Part shown: piece after piece, positions 53,838 to 62,438 of the stretch
How the letters are laid out: each line of letters starts with the position of its first letter
Numbering within the stretch: position 1 is the stretch's first letter
Assembly: GCA_023150835.1 (NCBI GenBank)
Contig: JAKLKB010000012.1
Location: forward strand, 16,858 to 80,857
DNA: 64,000 bases
Origin: Myxococcota bacterium
Lineage (GTDB): Bacteria > Myxococcota_C > UBA6777
Direction: 5' to 3'
Position numbers and translations under genes: made by a program
The notes under the pieces: generated by a model
Database searches by the model: none
What the model saw: only the letters and a program-made list of their open reading frames with translations
What the model was told of the DNA's origin: nothing

Positions 53838-54548
53838 ATGCTCTCTACCCTACGCATCCTTTTTCTCGGCCTTGTCCTTGGACTCCCTCAATGGGCCTTG
53901 GCCTCCACACAAGAACCCTTACAACTACTCAAAGATACACAGAAAAAGCTCAAAGCCATCTTGGATCGCAAGATCCCCAAAGAAGACAAAAAAGCCCGCG
54001 AAGCCCGCGACAACGAAATAAAATCACTCTTTCGGCCTTTTTTTGATTTCAAAAAACTCGCAAAAAAAGCCCTCCAAACCCACTGGGACAAGCTCAAACC
54101 CGAACAACACTCCGAATACCTCTTCTGGCTTGAAGCCCTCCTTGAAAATGTCTCCAGCCAAAACATCAACCCCGAAGAAGAAGAAAACGCTGACGAACCC
54201 CAGATCCAATACAAAAAACAAACTTTCCAAGACAACAACACCAAAGCCACCGTCTTTACAGAAGTTCGCGTCCCCCGAAAAAAGAAAAAAGGCAGCACCC
54301 AAAAACGCTGGCGAAAAATCAACGTCGATTGGCTCTTTTACCGCAACAACAACAAGTGGATGGTCGAAGACCTGATCACCAACGAAGAAAGCCTCGCTGA
54401 AAATTACCGCGAACAGTTCGACAAGATCATCAGCAAACACTCCTTCGCCGAACTGATCAAACGCCTCCAAAAACAAGTCAACAAACTGCGCGACAAAGAC
54501 GGACTCCCCGCCCTCTCCTACACCCCCAAAACCTCTTCCCCCGAATAA
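53838..54548 (+). CDS. mlaC: MlaC/Ttg2D-like periplasmic lipid-binding protein
   Basis: A 236-residue protein with a signal peptide (LRILFLGLVLGLPQWALA) followed by the MlaC pattern: LLKDTQKKLKAILD, then IKSLFRPFFDFKKLAKKALQ, then LKPEQHSEYLFWLEALLEN, and the curved sheet with KINVDWLFYRNNNKWMVEDL. MlaC shuttles phospholipid between outer- and inner-membrane complexes. Lys-rich insertions and a longer C-terminal helix differ from the Escherichia coli protein. No mlaD/E/F genes are in the window. The ATG has CGGAG upstream and follows the TolC-like stop by 31 bp, so the two are probably cotranscribed. Confidence 0.82.
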   Translation: MLSTLRILFLGLVLGLPQWALASTQEPLQLLKDTQKKLKAILDRKIPKEDKKAREARDNEIKSLFRPFFDFKKLAKKALQTHWDKLKPEQHSEYLFWLEALLENVSSQNINPEEEENADEPQIQYKKQTFQDNNTKATVFTEVRVPRKKKKGSTQKRWRKINVDWLFYRNNNKWMVEDLITNEESLAENYREQFDKIISKHSFAELIKRLQKQVNKLRDKDGLPALSYTPKTSSPE

Positions 54549-54712
54549 TCCGATCTATCCAACGAAATCCGCACACGGTGTGATCTCGGATCTCGTATCA
54601 TACGATATCCGTGTGATGTGTGATCGAAGGGTCGTGCGTAGACACCCGATTGTTGGGCAGCCACACCTGTCTGCCCCTACGTTTTGCGATCACACGCCCT
54701 GCGGATCTCGTA
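54549..54712. repeat. Dispersed repeat copy between convergent genes
   Basis: Around 54595-54680 are CGTGTGATGTGTGATCG, GTGCGTAGACACCCGATTG, TTGGGCAGCCACACCTGTC and TGCCCCTACG, the same module order as 32077-32160 and in part 56610-56690. Short words ATCTCGTATCA also repeat at each end (54593, 54706). No gene. Confidence 0.7.
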
Positions 54713-56362
54713 TCACACGCTGTCTTTGTCCTCCGAAGCTCCGCTCTCTTCGCCATCAGGCCCCTTTAACTTACGAAGCAACGTGTTTCGACCGATGCCA
54801 AGGACTCTTGCGCACTCGGTGCGATTTCCGTTGTAGCGTTGAAGCAAAAATTGGATGTAGCGGTTCTCCAACTCCCGCAACGTCGGCTCATCCTCAAAAG
54901 GATGCGCTGGCATCGACACTCGCGCAGGGGGCGTCGTGGGCCCAAGCAGCATCGACGAGGCCGACGAGATGCCCCGCCAAAACACCTCTTCTTCCTGATG
55001 TCCAACAGCAAACGGAGGCTTGGCTTCGGCCTCTTGGTCTTCGAGACTCGGTAGCATCAAACTTTGCAGCGTGATCACACCATCAGAGAAGATCACAGCG
55101 GATTCAAGGCAGTTTTCCAACTCGCGCACATTCCCGGGCCAATCGTACGAAAGCAAGCGTCGAAGGGCTTCTGGAGACAGGGTGCGCACATCCCGATGGT
55201 GCCGACGCGAAGCCGCATCAATAAAAAAGTTGATCAAGCGGATCAAGTCGTCTTTTCCGCGTGAACGCAGCGGCGGCATCTCGATCTGGACCACCCGCAG
55301 ACGATAATACAGATCTTCTCGAAATCGCCCCGCACGCACAAGCTGCTCAAGAGGCCGATTCGTCGCCGTTATAATGCGGATATCTGCTTTTTGCCGCTGT
55401 GACCCACCGACACGATGGTATGTGCGTTCTTGCAACAACGTCAGCAGCTTGCCTTGCATCAACGGAGGAAGATCGCCGATCTCATCAAGAAACAACGTCC
55501 CTCCCGACGCCATCTCGACTTTCCCTTTGTTGCTTGTGTGTGCGCCTGTGTACGCCCCGCGTTCGTGACCAAACAACTCGTTCTCGATCAGTCCTTCGGG
55601 CAACGTCGTGCAGTCCACTTGGATAAAAGGGCCGTTGTGCCGCGATGAATTGTGATGAAGCGCCCGCGCCACAAGACTCTTTCCTGTCCCGCTCTCTCCG
55701 CGCAAAAGCACCGTCGCATCGGTAGGAGCGACTCGACGGATCATCTGCAAGATCTCCCGCATCGAGGCCCCCTGCCCCACGAACATATTGATCCGATCTC
55801 CCAAAGGCAGCGGATCCACGACCTCTGTTGCGCCCATGTCGATCGATGGAACGTGTTCAGAGATCGGCAGATAGTTCGGCGCGTGTCCGATCGTCGTATC
55901 CCGCAACAGCGCAGACACTTCTTCCGCAAGCAACACAAAGCGTTCTTCGTCCGTTGCCGTAAAGATACCGTTCTGTTTATTCAGGAATTGCACCACACCG
56001 ATCAGCTTCTTTTGCGCGTCGTACAACGGACCTGACAGCATCGAAAGCGTGGTGTACCCCGTTTGCTGATCCACTTGTTGCCAAAATCGCTTGTCTTCTT
56101 GGCAGTATGGGATATTGACGAGCGCCCCCGTCCGCGCCACATACCCCGCGATCCCTTGATCGATCGGCACACGGATCTCTTTCATCTCAGGAAGATGCGC
56201 TGCCACGCTGATCAACTCGCTGCCTTGGGGGTTCAACAAAAAAATACTCGCCCGATCCGCTTCCAACATCGTCGCCATCTGATCCACGATGCTCTGCAAC
56301 AGCCGATCGGCCTGTAGTTCTTTGCGCAACACCGCCCACAATTCTTTGTGTAGGGCATTCAT
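54713..56362 (-). CDS. Sigma-54-dependent transcriptional activator with GAF sensor domain
   Basis: A 549-residue regulator. The N-terminal GAF domain (about 1-155, with LLNPQGSELISVAAH and GIAGYVARTGALVNI) senses a small molecule or interacts with a partner. The AAA+ domain has Walker A GESGTGKS (222-229), the sigma-54-contact GAYTGA (269-274) and Walker B FLDEIG (291-296). A Fis-type helix-turn-helix at the C-terminus (RYNGNRTECARVLGIGRNTLLRKLK) binds enhancer sites. There is no receiver domain, so it is not a response regulator. Start at ATG 56362; a GTG precedes it directly. Targets unknown; no clear -24/-12 promoter was identified nearby. Confidence 0.93.
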   Translation of the reverse strand: MNALHKELWAVLRKELQADRLLQSIVDQMATMLEADRASIFLLNPQGSELISVAAHLPEMKEIRVPIDQGIAGYVARTGALVNIPYCQEDKRFWQQVDQQTGYTTLSMLSGPLYDAQKKLIGVVQFLNKQNGIFTATDEERFVLLAEEVSALLRDTTIGHAPNYLPISEHVPSIDMGATEVVDPLPLGDRINMFVGQGASMREILQMIRRVAPTDATVLLRGESGTGKSLVARALHHNSSRHNGPFIQVDCTTLPEGLIENELFGHERGAYTGAHTSNKGKVEMASGGTLFLDEIGDLPPLMQGKLLTLLQERTYHRVGGSQRQKADIRIITATNRPLEQLVRAGRFREDLYYRLRVVQIEMPPLRSRGKDDLIRLINFFIDAASRRHHRDVRTLSPEALRRLLSYDWPGNVRELENCLESAVIFSDGVITLQSLMLPSLEDQEAEAKPPFAVGHQEEEVFWRGISSASSMLLGPTTPPARVSMPAHPFEDEPTLRELENRYIQFLLQRYNGNRTECARVLGIGRNTLLRKLKGPDGEESGASEDKDSV

Positions 56363-57249
56363 CACGAAAATCCCTTGTTTTCTCTAGAGTTGACTCGCTG
56401 TGGACAAGGCGTCGCAGCGCGTTTGTGTGCTATGTGTGCGCAGCCATCGCCCACCTGTCAAGGGGACAGATCCTTCGATTCCATGATTCCAAAAGGCGCA
56501 AAAAACACGGAGTTCAGCGCGGAGGGAGGAAAGAGTAGGTAGCCGACTTAACGGGGTAGCAAGAAAACTTCACACCATGATCCACCACCCAACGCGATTT
56601 ACACAATATCCGAGCGATGTACACAGCAAAGAAGAGTGCGTAGACGCCCTGTAATAGGGCAGCCGCAGGGGGCTGCCCCCATAGGCGTTAGGTGAAGCGG
56701 AGGAAAGCCCCCCACCCCGCCCTCCCCCGTGAACAGGGGAGGGAGCGAACGTCGGAAGCATCGGGGATTTTGTTTTTTCATGACGCACGCTGTATGCACG
56801 AAATGCAGACGCTGCCCGTTCCAACTTCCCCCCGTGAACGGGGGGATTGAGGGGGGGAGAAAAAAAAGGCGATCAAGACCGACTCTACGAGGTTTCCACC
56901 TTAACAAGGCGCGTATGGGGGCTGCCCCTACATCTTTACGATCGCACAACGGGCGGATTTCGTAGAAGAGGGTGTCTAACACAGCGATATCTTTTGGATA
57001 CGCATACATACTGGAGCCATCCGTAGGCAAAAAAGCCGTGTTCGCAAGCGTTCGAGCGGTAGATCTATTGGCTTTGAAAAAGGCTGCTCGTCCCATCTAT
57101 ACGGGGTCAAGGGAGCCGTGCTCCCTTGCGGGGCGTGGGGCAGCGCCCCACAAAAACAGTTCAACTGCGTAAGTTATCCAACGGGTGCTTAGAACGTGCT
57201 AGAGCGACACCGATCGCAGCGCCCCACAAAAACAGTTCAACTGCGTAAG
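56363..57249. repeat. Long intergenic mosaic of dispersed repeats
   Basis: No gene recognised in about 890 bp. From 56605 it is a patchwork: CGAGCGATGTACACAGCA with TGCGTAGACGCCC (family at 32077/54600); GGGGGCTGCCCCCATAGGCG; CCCTCCCCCGTGAACAGGGG; CCCCCCGTGAACGGGGGG; and GGTTTCCACCTTAACAAGGC, the last several matching 5460-5765 in reverse. A 57102-57150 copy of the GGGGCGCTGCCCC element follows, minus strand. A 38-bp direct repeat (57140-57177 and 57216-57253) reaches the stop codon of the metallo-beta-lactamase gene. Confidence 0.75.
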
Positions 57250-58137
57250 TTATATCTGGAGGGATAACCGAGAAGACAACGAAGCCGAAGAAAAACTCTT
57301 GGTGGAAAAGGACATCTGCAATTGATCACGGGCATTTTCGACGGCGACTTCGCCATTGGCTGCTTTTTGTGCGATCACCAACTTTTGATCGAGCTTTTCG
57401 TCGGTGTGTGTGGGGTCGTGATGCGTCAACATCAGATGCAAGACGCCTGCTTCTTTCGCCACAGCAACCGCATCCAACGGCGTCGAATGCCCAAAGCCAA
57501 CGCGGTTTTTGTAGTCTTCGGGAAAATATTGCGAATCCATAACCAACAGATCGGCTCCTTGCGCCAACTGCACCAATTCTTTGCGCGAGCCGCGCTGCAC
57601 TTCGACATCTCCCGATAGCACGATGCTCCGACCGCGATAATCAAGGCGATACGCTGTGTTTCCGGGCGAGTGACACAGTTCGCACCAACGGATCGTCAAC
57701 TCTCCTAGCTGCGCCTCCCCTTGCTGCGGGATATCCTTGAACATTAGCTGTGATGGCATGATATCGAGGCCCACAGGGAATGTGGGTTGTGTCATCTGCC
57801 GCGAGATCACGTCCCGCATCGTCGCACCGCTTCGAGGCGTCGCCCAAAACGAATAACGCCCCGCTGGATGAAAGAATGGCCCAAAGAACGGGAACCCTTG
57901 GATGTGATCCCAGTGCATATGCGTCTGCAAAAACAGCGCTTCATAGCTCCGACCGCTCCAGTTCTTCCCCAACTCTGTCAGTCCTGTCCCACAATCGACG
58001 ATCACGCGCTTGGGCGTGTCTTCTTCGGCATCTTCAAACGACAACTCGACGCAGGTCGTCGCCCCGCCGTAACGCTGGAACTCTGGACCCGAAACAGGGA
58101 TGCTGCCGCGTGTTCCCCACAGGGTAAGCGTGATCAT
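57250..58137 (-). CDS. Metallo-beta-lactamase-fold hydrolase
   Basis: A 295-residue cytoplasmic protein. It starts ITLTLWGTRGSIPVSG and RYGGATTCVEL, typical of the branch containing phosphodiesterase-like and RNase Z-like enzymes. Then come VIVDCGTGLTELG, the metal-binding THMHWDH (HxHxDH), a further SPGNTAYRLD with upstream His, GDVE and a late THHDPTH. With these ligands it should be a binuclear zinc hydrolase; substrate unknown. GGAGG lies five bases before the ATG at 58137; an alternative ATG is 11 codons upstream. Confidence 0.87.
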   Translation of the reverse strand: MITLTLWGTRGSIPVSGPEFQRYGGATTCVELSFEDAEEDTPKRVIVDCGTGLTELGKNWSGRSYEALFLQTHMHWDHIQGFPFFGPFFHPAGRYSFWATPRSGATMRDVISRQMTQPTFPVGLDIMPSQLMFKDIPQQGEAQLGELTIRWCELCHSPGNTAYRLDYRGRSIVLSGDVEVQRGSRKELVQLAQGADLLVMDSQYFPEDYKNRVGFGHSTPLDAVAVAKEAGVLHLMLTHHDPTHTDEKLDQKLVIAQKAANGEVAVENARDQLQMSFSTKSFSSASLSSRLSLQI

Positions 58138-58731
58138 CGTTTCCTCCGTTGGGTGGCTCGTATGACTCATGACAGCCCCCTTCTTTTCGTTACAGGTAAA
58201 CCGCTTCGACGGTAAGTGGTTTGGCATAAAAGCAAACAAAATGCCGACTTCTGCCATTCTGTCCAAAAGCAGCTTATCTTCAAAGGCAAACAAGAATTCA
58301 CTTTCTTTTTGTGCAGATCCTCAACGTGCCCATACGATCCGTTTTGGAACACCTCTGCCTCCTTCTGCGATCCGTTTTGGATCACTTCGCCCGCCTCTCG
58401 GCCTGCGCGTCCCATCTTGGATCGCACGTTCAGCCTACGTTTTCTCATTTCGAGAACATCTCGCCGCTCGCTGCTTGTACGCACTCACCCAACAAAAAAC
58501 GGCAACATAGATCACGCTGATGCTTGAGCAAGCAAACAGCATAAAACAACCGATGCAAAAAAAACAAGACGGGTTCAGTACGCCGCCGCAAAAAGCCGCT
58601 CAACACATTGCCCACAAAGACTTTTTTTTTGTGTGTCTCAAGATGGGATAGGCGTACAAAGAGGAAAGAGGAACAGGAAACAGGAAAGAACGAGCCGATC
58701 AAGAAGCAGACAGATCACGCAAACAAGCGGG
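58138..58731. other. Intergenic region, no gene seen
   Basis: 594 bp between two leftward genes. GATCCGTTTTGGA recurs at 58338 and 58368, and a GGATCGCA word follows. Short open frames have no recognisable domain. No terminator with a clear T-run for the upstream lipoprotein gene was identified except a T-rich stretch near 58622. Confidence 0.45.
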
Positions 58732-61104
58732 TCAAGGAGCGCGGCATCCTTCGCGGGTACAAAGTCCCAAAAAGTCTGTCGAAACGCACTTACGGACATA
58801 ACCACACACACAAGCGGGCGGATCGCCGCAGATACCCAACGTGCAACCCTCATCCGGCGGTTGATTGCACGTCCGACAAGCCCCCGACGAACATTGCCAA
58901 CCGACGCTGCACAGGTTCCCTTCGTCGGTCGTCCCGTCGCAATCGTCATCCAGACCGTTGCAGGTCTCACCTCGTGAAAAGGTGATCTGAACGCATTGCA
59001 GGCTACCGCTGCGGCATTCGAGACGCCCTGTCGCACAGATCCCACGAAGATTCGTCAACGGACAAGAGGCCCCTCCGCCCGGATTGTTTTCATCCACAAC
59101 GCCATCGCAATCGTTGTCTTGGCTGTCGCACACTTCGGTGGATGGCAGGGTCTGGTTGGTACAAGGCCCCCAGCGGCCTGAGACACAGATCTGCGTACCG
59201 CTGCGGCAGTTTCCGCGATTGAGTGTGCCCGAAGGCCCCGTATAACAAGAGCGGCTTTGGCCCGGGACACACTCGCAGGGCGGATCTTCGTCGATCTGGC
59301 CGTTGCAGTTGTTGTCTTTCCCATCGCCGCAAACTTCGGTGACAGGCTGATTCTTGGAGAGACACGCCAATTGGCCGTTGACGCAAGCTTGCGAGCCTGC
59401 TTTGCACTCGCCCAGTTTGCCCGAGACATCGCAGTTTCGGCCTTTTTCGGGAAAGTCATCATCGACGGTCCCATCGCAGTTATCATCCAAGCCGTTGCAG
59501 ATCTCGTTGGTGGCTTGTTTGTTGGCGACACAAGCAAATGTCCCTCCGACGCAGCGCAGCGCACCGTCTCGACAGATCCCCTGCCCTGTGGTCAGGCAAG
59601 CGATCCCGGGGACGATCCCGTCATCCACTTGGCCGTTGCAATCGTTGTCTTTGTTGTCGCACACCTCCGCCGAAGCAAGCACACTGCCTGTACAGGCCGC
59701 CCATTGGGCATTTTGGCAGATCTGCGTGCCATCTTTGCACTCACCTTTTCCGCGATTGGCCGCAGGCCCCCCGAAACAAGGCTGAGACAGCGCGCTCGTA
59801 GTGGTGGGCTGGTTGTCGACTTGCCCGTCACAATCGTTATCCAAGCCATCGCAGATCTCGATCCCGGGGGCGACTTCGCCTTGGCAGGCTTGCCAACGAC
59901 CGAGCTTACATTCTTGTGCGCCCGCTTTGCAGATACCGAGGCATTGAAACGCGCCGTTGCTATCGGCCTTGCAACCGAGGCTTCCTGCGTAGCAGGGTCG
60001 CGAAAGCGAAAGCTGGCTTCCGCGTTGGTTGTCGATCTGTCCGTCGCAGTCGTCATCTAAACCGTTGCAAGACTCTTCTATCGGCGTGATCTCTCCTTGG
60101 CAAGCCCCCCATTGCCCACCAACGCATCGCTTTGTCCCTGACTTACATTCGCCCTTCTTCTCGGTCTCTGCGGGGCCGCTATAACAGCTTTGTACCAACG
60201 GGCGGTTCGGATCTTGTGGATCGTTGTCGATATTCCCGTCGCAATCGTTGTCTTTGCCGTCGCAATCCTCGATCGTCGGCTGTGTTTGCTGTTGGCAAGC
60301 GCTGTCTTCTTCCCACTTGCCTTCGCGGCAAAGCACAAAGCCATCCTTACATTCGCCCTTGCTTCGGGTATTGGCGGGGCCGTTATAACAGGGCTTTTGC
60401 AAGGGCTTTTGTTCGCCTTTGATGTTGTCGATCTTCCCGTCGCAATCGTTGTCTTTGCCGTCGCACACTTCTTCGGCGGGTTTGACCTCGCCTTCGCAGT
60501 CCGTCCACACGCCGCTTTTGCAACGCTGGATGCCTTTTTTGCACTCCCCTTCGCTGCTTTCGCCGCAAGCACGGGTCTCTTCGGGCTGACAGCAGTTCGG
60601 CACGCCTTCGTCGATCGTACCATCGCAGTTGTTGTCTTTTCCGTCGCAGACCTCGGCTTCGGGTTCTTTCGAGCCGATGCACTTGTCCCACAAACCCGCA
60701 ACACAACGCTGTATCCCTTCGACACATTCGCCGCGCTGGATGCCGCATTTCCGCTCTTTTCCGTCAAGACAGACGCAGTTTTCTTCGTCGATCTTCCCGT
60801 CGCAGTTGTCGTCTTTCCCGTTGTCACAGATCTCTCGGCGTCCCGGATAGACCGAAGGATCGTTGTCATCGCAGTCTTTGTTGCGCGAAAAGCCGTCTCC
60901 GTCGTTGTCCGCTTTCAAGCACTTTCCGTCTTGGCAGATCTGTTCGTTGGTGCATTGGCTGTCGTCTTCGCACTGATAAGTCTTGACGCTTGGCGCGTTG
61001 TCGCAAGCCGAGAGCAGCGCAGGCAAACAACACAGCCCGACGAGGATACACCAGCGCATCCTTCCCAATAAACGCAAAAAAGAAGGTCTCGGATATCCTG
61101 CCAT
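58732..61104 (-). CDS. MopE-like calcium-binding, cysteine-rich lipoprotein with eleven repeats
   Basis: A 790-residue predicted lipoprotein. The signal (RMRWCILVGLCCLPALL) ends in lipobox LSAC, Cys34. A short EGF-like module (CEDDSQCTNEQICQDGKC) is followed by eleven copies of a motif of the form (E)xCDGxDNDCDGxIDE, for example EVCDGKDNNCDGTIDEG. This is the calcium-binding DxDxDG-like repeat known from MopE and many deltaproteobacterial surface proteins. Each alternates with a CxxGxxxCxxGxWxxC module. The protein therefore holds scores of disulfide-forming cysteines. GGAG supports the ATG at 61104. It is divergent from the WYL regulator; that regulator could control it. Confidence 0.88.
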   Translation of the reverse strand: MAGYPRPSFLRLLGRMRWCILVGLCCLPALLSACDNAPSVKTYQCEDDSQCTNEQICQDGKCLKADNDGDGFSRNKDCDDNDPSVYPGRREICDNGKDDNCDGKIDEENCVCLDGKERKCGIQRGECVEGIQRCVAGLWDKCIGSKEPEAEVCDGKDNNCDGTIDEGVPNCCQPEETRACGESSEGECKKGIQRCKSGVWTDCEGEVKPAEEVCDGKDNDCDGKIDNIKGEQKPLQKPCYNGPANTRSKGECKDGFVLCREGKWEEDSACQQQTQPTIEDCDGKDNDCDGNIDNDPQDPNRPLVQSCYSGPAETEKKGECKSGTKRCVGGQWGACQGEITPIEESCNGLDDDCDGQIDNQRGSQLSLSRPCYAGSLGCKADSNGAFQCLGICKAGAQECKLGRWQACQGEVAPGIEICDGLDNDCDGQVDNQPTTTSALSQPCFGGPAANRGKGECKDGTQICQNAQWAACTGSVLASAEVCDNKDNDCNGQVDDGIVPGIACLTTGQGICRDGALRCVGGTFACVANKQATNEICNGLDDNCDGTVDDDFPEKGRNCDVSGKLGECKAGSQACVNGQLACLSKNQPVTEVCGDGKDNNCNGQIDEDPPCECVPGQSRSCYTGPSGTLNRGNCRSGTQICVSGRWGPCTNQTLPSTEVCDSQDNDCDGVVDENNPGGGASCPLTNLRGICATGRLECRSGSLQCVQITFSRGETCNGLDDDCDGTTDEGNLCSVGWQCSSGACRTCNQPPDEGCTLGICGDPPACVCGYVRKCVSTDFLGLCTREGCRAP

Positions 61105-61321
61105 GAGTTGCTCCTTCGTGTTGCAAAAAAGCGGGGAACCGTTCAAAGACCAAAGTCTACGCCATCTCAAAAGATTTTTCCAGAACACATCCATCCTCAA
61201 AAGCGCCACATCCCCAAACAGACCAGCACAGCCGCTTTTTGGTCTCGTGTGGGTGGACAAAACCAGCCGATTGCGATACAACCAACCCCTTTGGAGCGAA
61301 TGAAAAACAGGAGCATGGTCG

Positions 61322-62302
61322 ATGTCGAGAGTTGAACAGATCCCTCGCCAATGGCGGATACTCAAACGTTTGGAAGCCCACCGTTTCGGACTGACCGCTG
61401 CCGATCTCGCAGAAGTCGAAGAATGTCCGATCCGCACCATCTACCGAGACCTCGCCGACTTGGAAGAAGCGGGCTTCCCCCTCGTCCAAGAAAAACGCGG
61501 CAAAAGTTCGTTGTGGAAGTTGGCCTTCCTCAAAAACGGCCCTCAGATCCCTTTCGAGTTTAGCGAGATCTACGCTCTGCTGTTGAGCCGAAGCCTGATG
61601 CGCTTGCTCGAAGGCACCGAGTTTTTCGAGTCGATCAACTCGGTCTTTGAAAAGGTCCGTTCCACCCTCCCCCCCGGCGTCCTCGAACACCTCGAACAGT
61701 TTGAATCCAAGGTCTTTGTCCGCCAAAACCGCAGTCAAGTCGCCTCGCGCTTTTCCGCCTTCCTCCCGATCATCAACAAAGCCCTCGAAGTCTCCGAGAC
61801 TTTGGAGATGGTGTACTTTACCCCGGGCAAAAATGAAAACACCACCCGCCAACTCGATCCCTATCGCTTGTGGATTCAAGACGGCGTGATGTATCTGATC
61901 GGCTTTTGCCATCTACGCCGCGATATCCGCACCTTCAACCTGTCGCGCATCCGCGAACTCAAACCCACAGGCCAAAAATTCGACGAAGACGAAACCTTCG
62001 ATATCGAAGCCTACCTCGCTGGCGGCTTTCGTGTCATGACGGGCGATATCATGGATATCTCTGTGCGCTTTGACCCCGATGTCCGCCACCTCGCCGAAGA
62101 ACGCATCTGGCACGATACCCAAGAGATCATCGAAGAACCCAACGGCAGTGTCCTCTTGCGCTTCCGCGCCTCTGGACTCGTCGAGATCAAAAGCTGGCTC
62201 CTCGCCTTCGGACCCCGCGTCGAAGTCCTCGAACCCAAAGCACTCCGCGACGCCGTCATCGAAGACCTCCGCAAATCTTTCGACCGCTACAATCTCTCCT
62301 AA
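61322..62302 (+). CDS. WYL-domain transcriptional regulator
   Basis: A 326-residue protein. The N-terminal winged helix (RQWRILKRLEAHRFGLTAADLAE, then RTIYRDLADLEEAGFPLVQE) is the HTH_11/DeoR-like type, and the WYL domain (residues about 150-225) contains LDPYRLWIQDGVMYLIGFCH and IRTFNLSRI. A C-terminal WCX extension follows (SVRFDPDVRHLAEERIWH ... VEIKSWLLAFGPRVEVLEP). WYL regulators often bind nucleic-acid ligands and control DNA-damage or defence genes. AGGAG precedes the ATG. Nearby is only a degraded restriction-modification remnant. Confidence 0.92.
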   Translation: MSRVEQIPRQWRILKRLEAHRFGLTAADLAEVEECPIRTIYRDLADLEEAGFPLVQEKRGKSSLWKLAFLKNGPQIPFEFSEIYALLLSRSLMRLLEGTEFFESINSVFEKVRSTLPPGVLEHLEQFESKVFVRQNRSQVASRFSAFLPIINKALEVSETLEMVYFTPGKNENTTRQLDPYRLWIQDGVMYLIGFCHLRRDIRTFNLSRIRELKPTGQKFDEDETFDIEAYLAGGFRVMTGDIMDISVRFDPDVRHLAEERIWHDTQEIIEEPNGSVLLRFRASGLVEIKSWLLAFGPRVEVLEPKALRDAVIEDLRKSFDRYNLS

Positions 62303-62438
62303 CCTCTTGGATTGTTGGTTATGGGGCGCTGCCCCATGCCCCGCCATAGAGCGCGGCTCCCTTGACCCCGTGTTGGCGAAGAGATCATCGTTTTCCATAC
62401 AGACGACTCTCTCGCTTGAAATCGCTGGAACGACGGGG
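62303..62438 (+). repeat. Copy of the GGGGCGCTGCCCC dispersed repeat
   Basis: GGGGCGCTGCCCC at 62323 is followed by TGCCCCGCC and GCGGCTCCCTTGACCCCGTG, as in the copy at 50620. It separates the WYL regulator from the truncated methylase frame. Confidence 0.75.
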
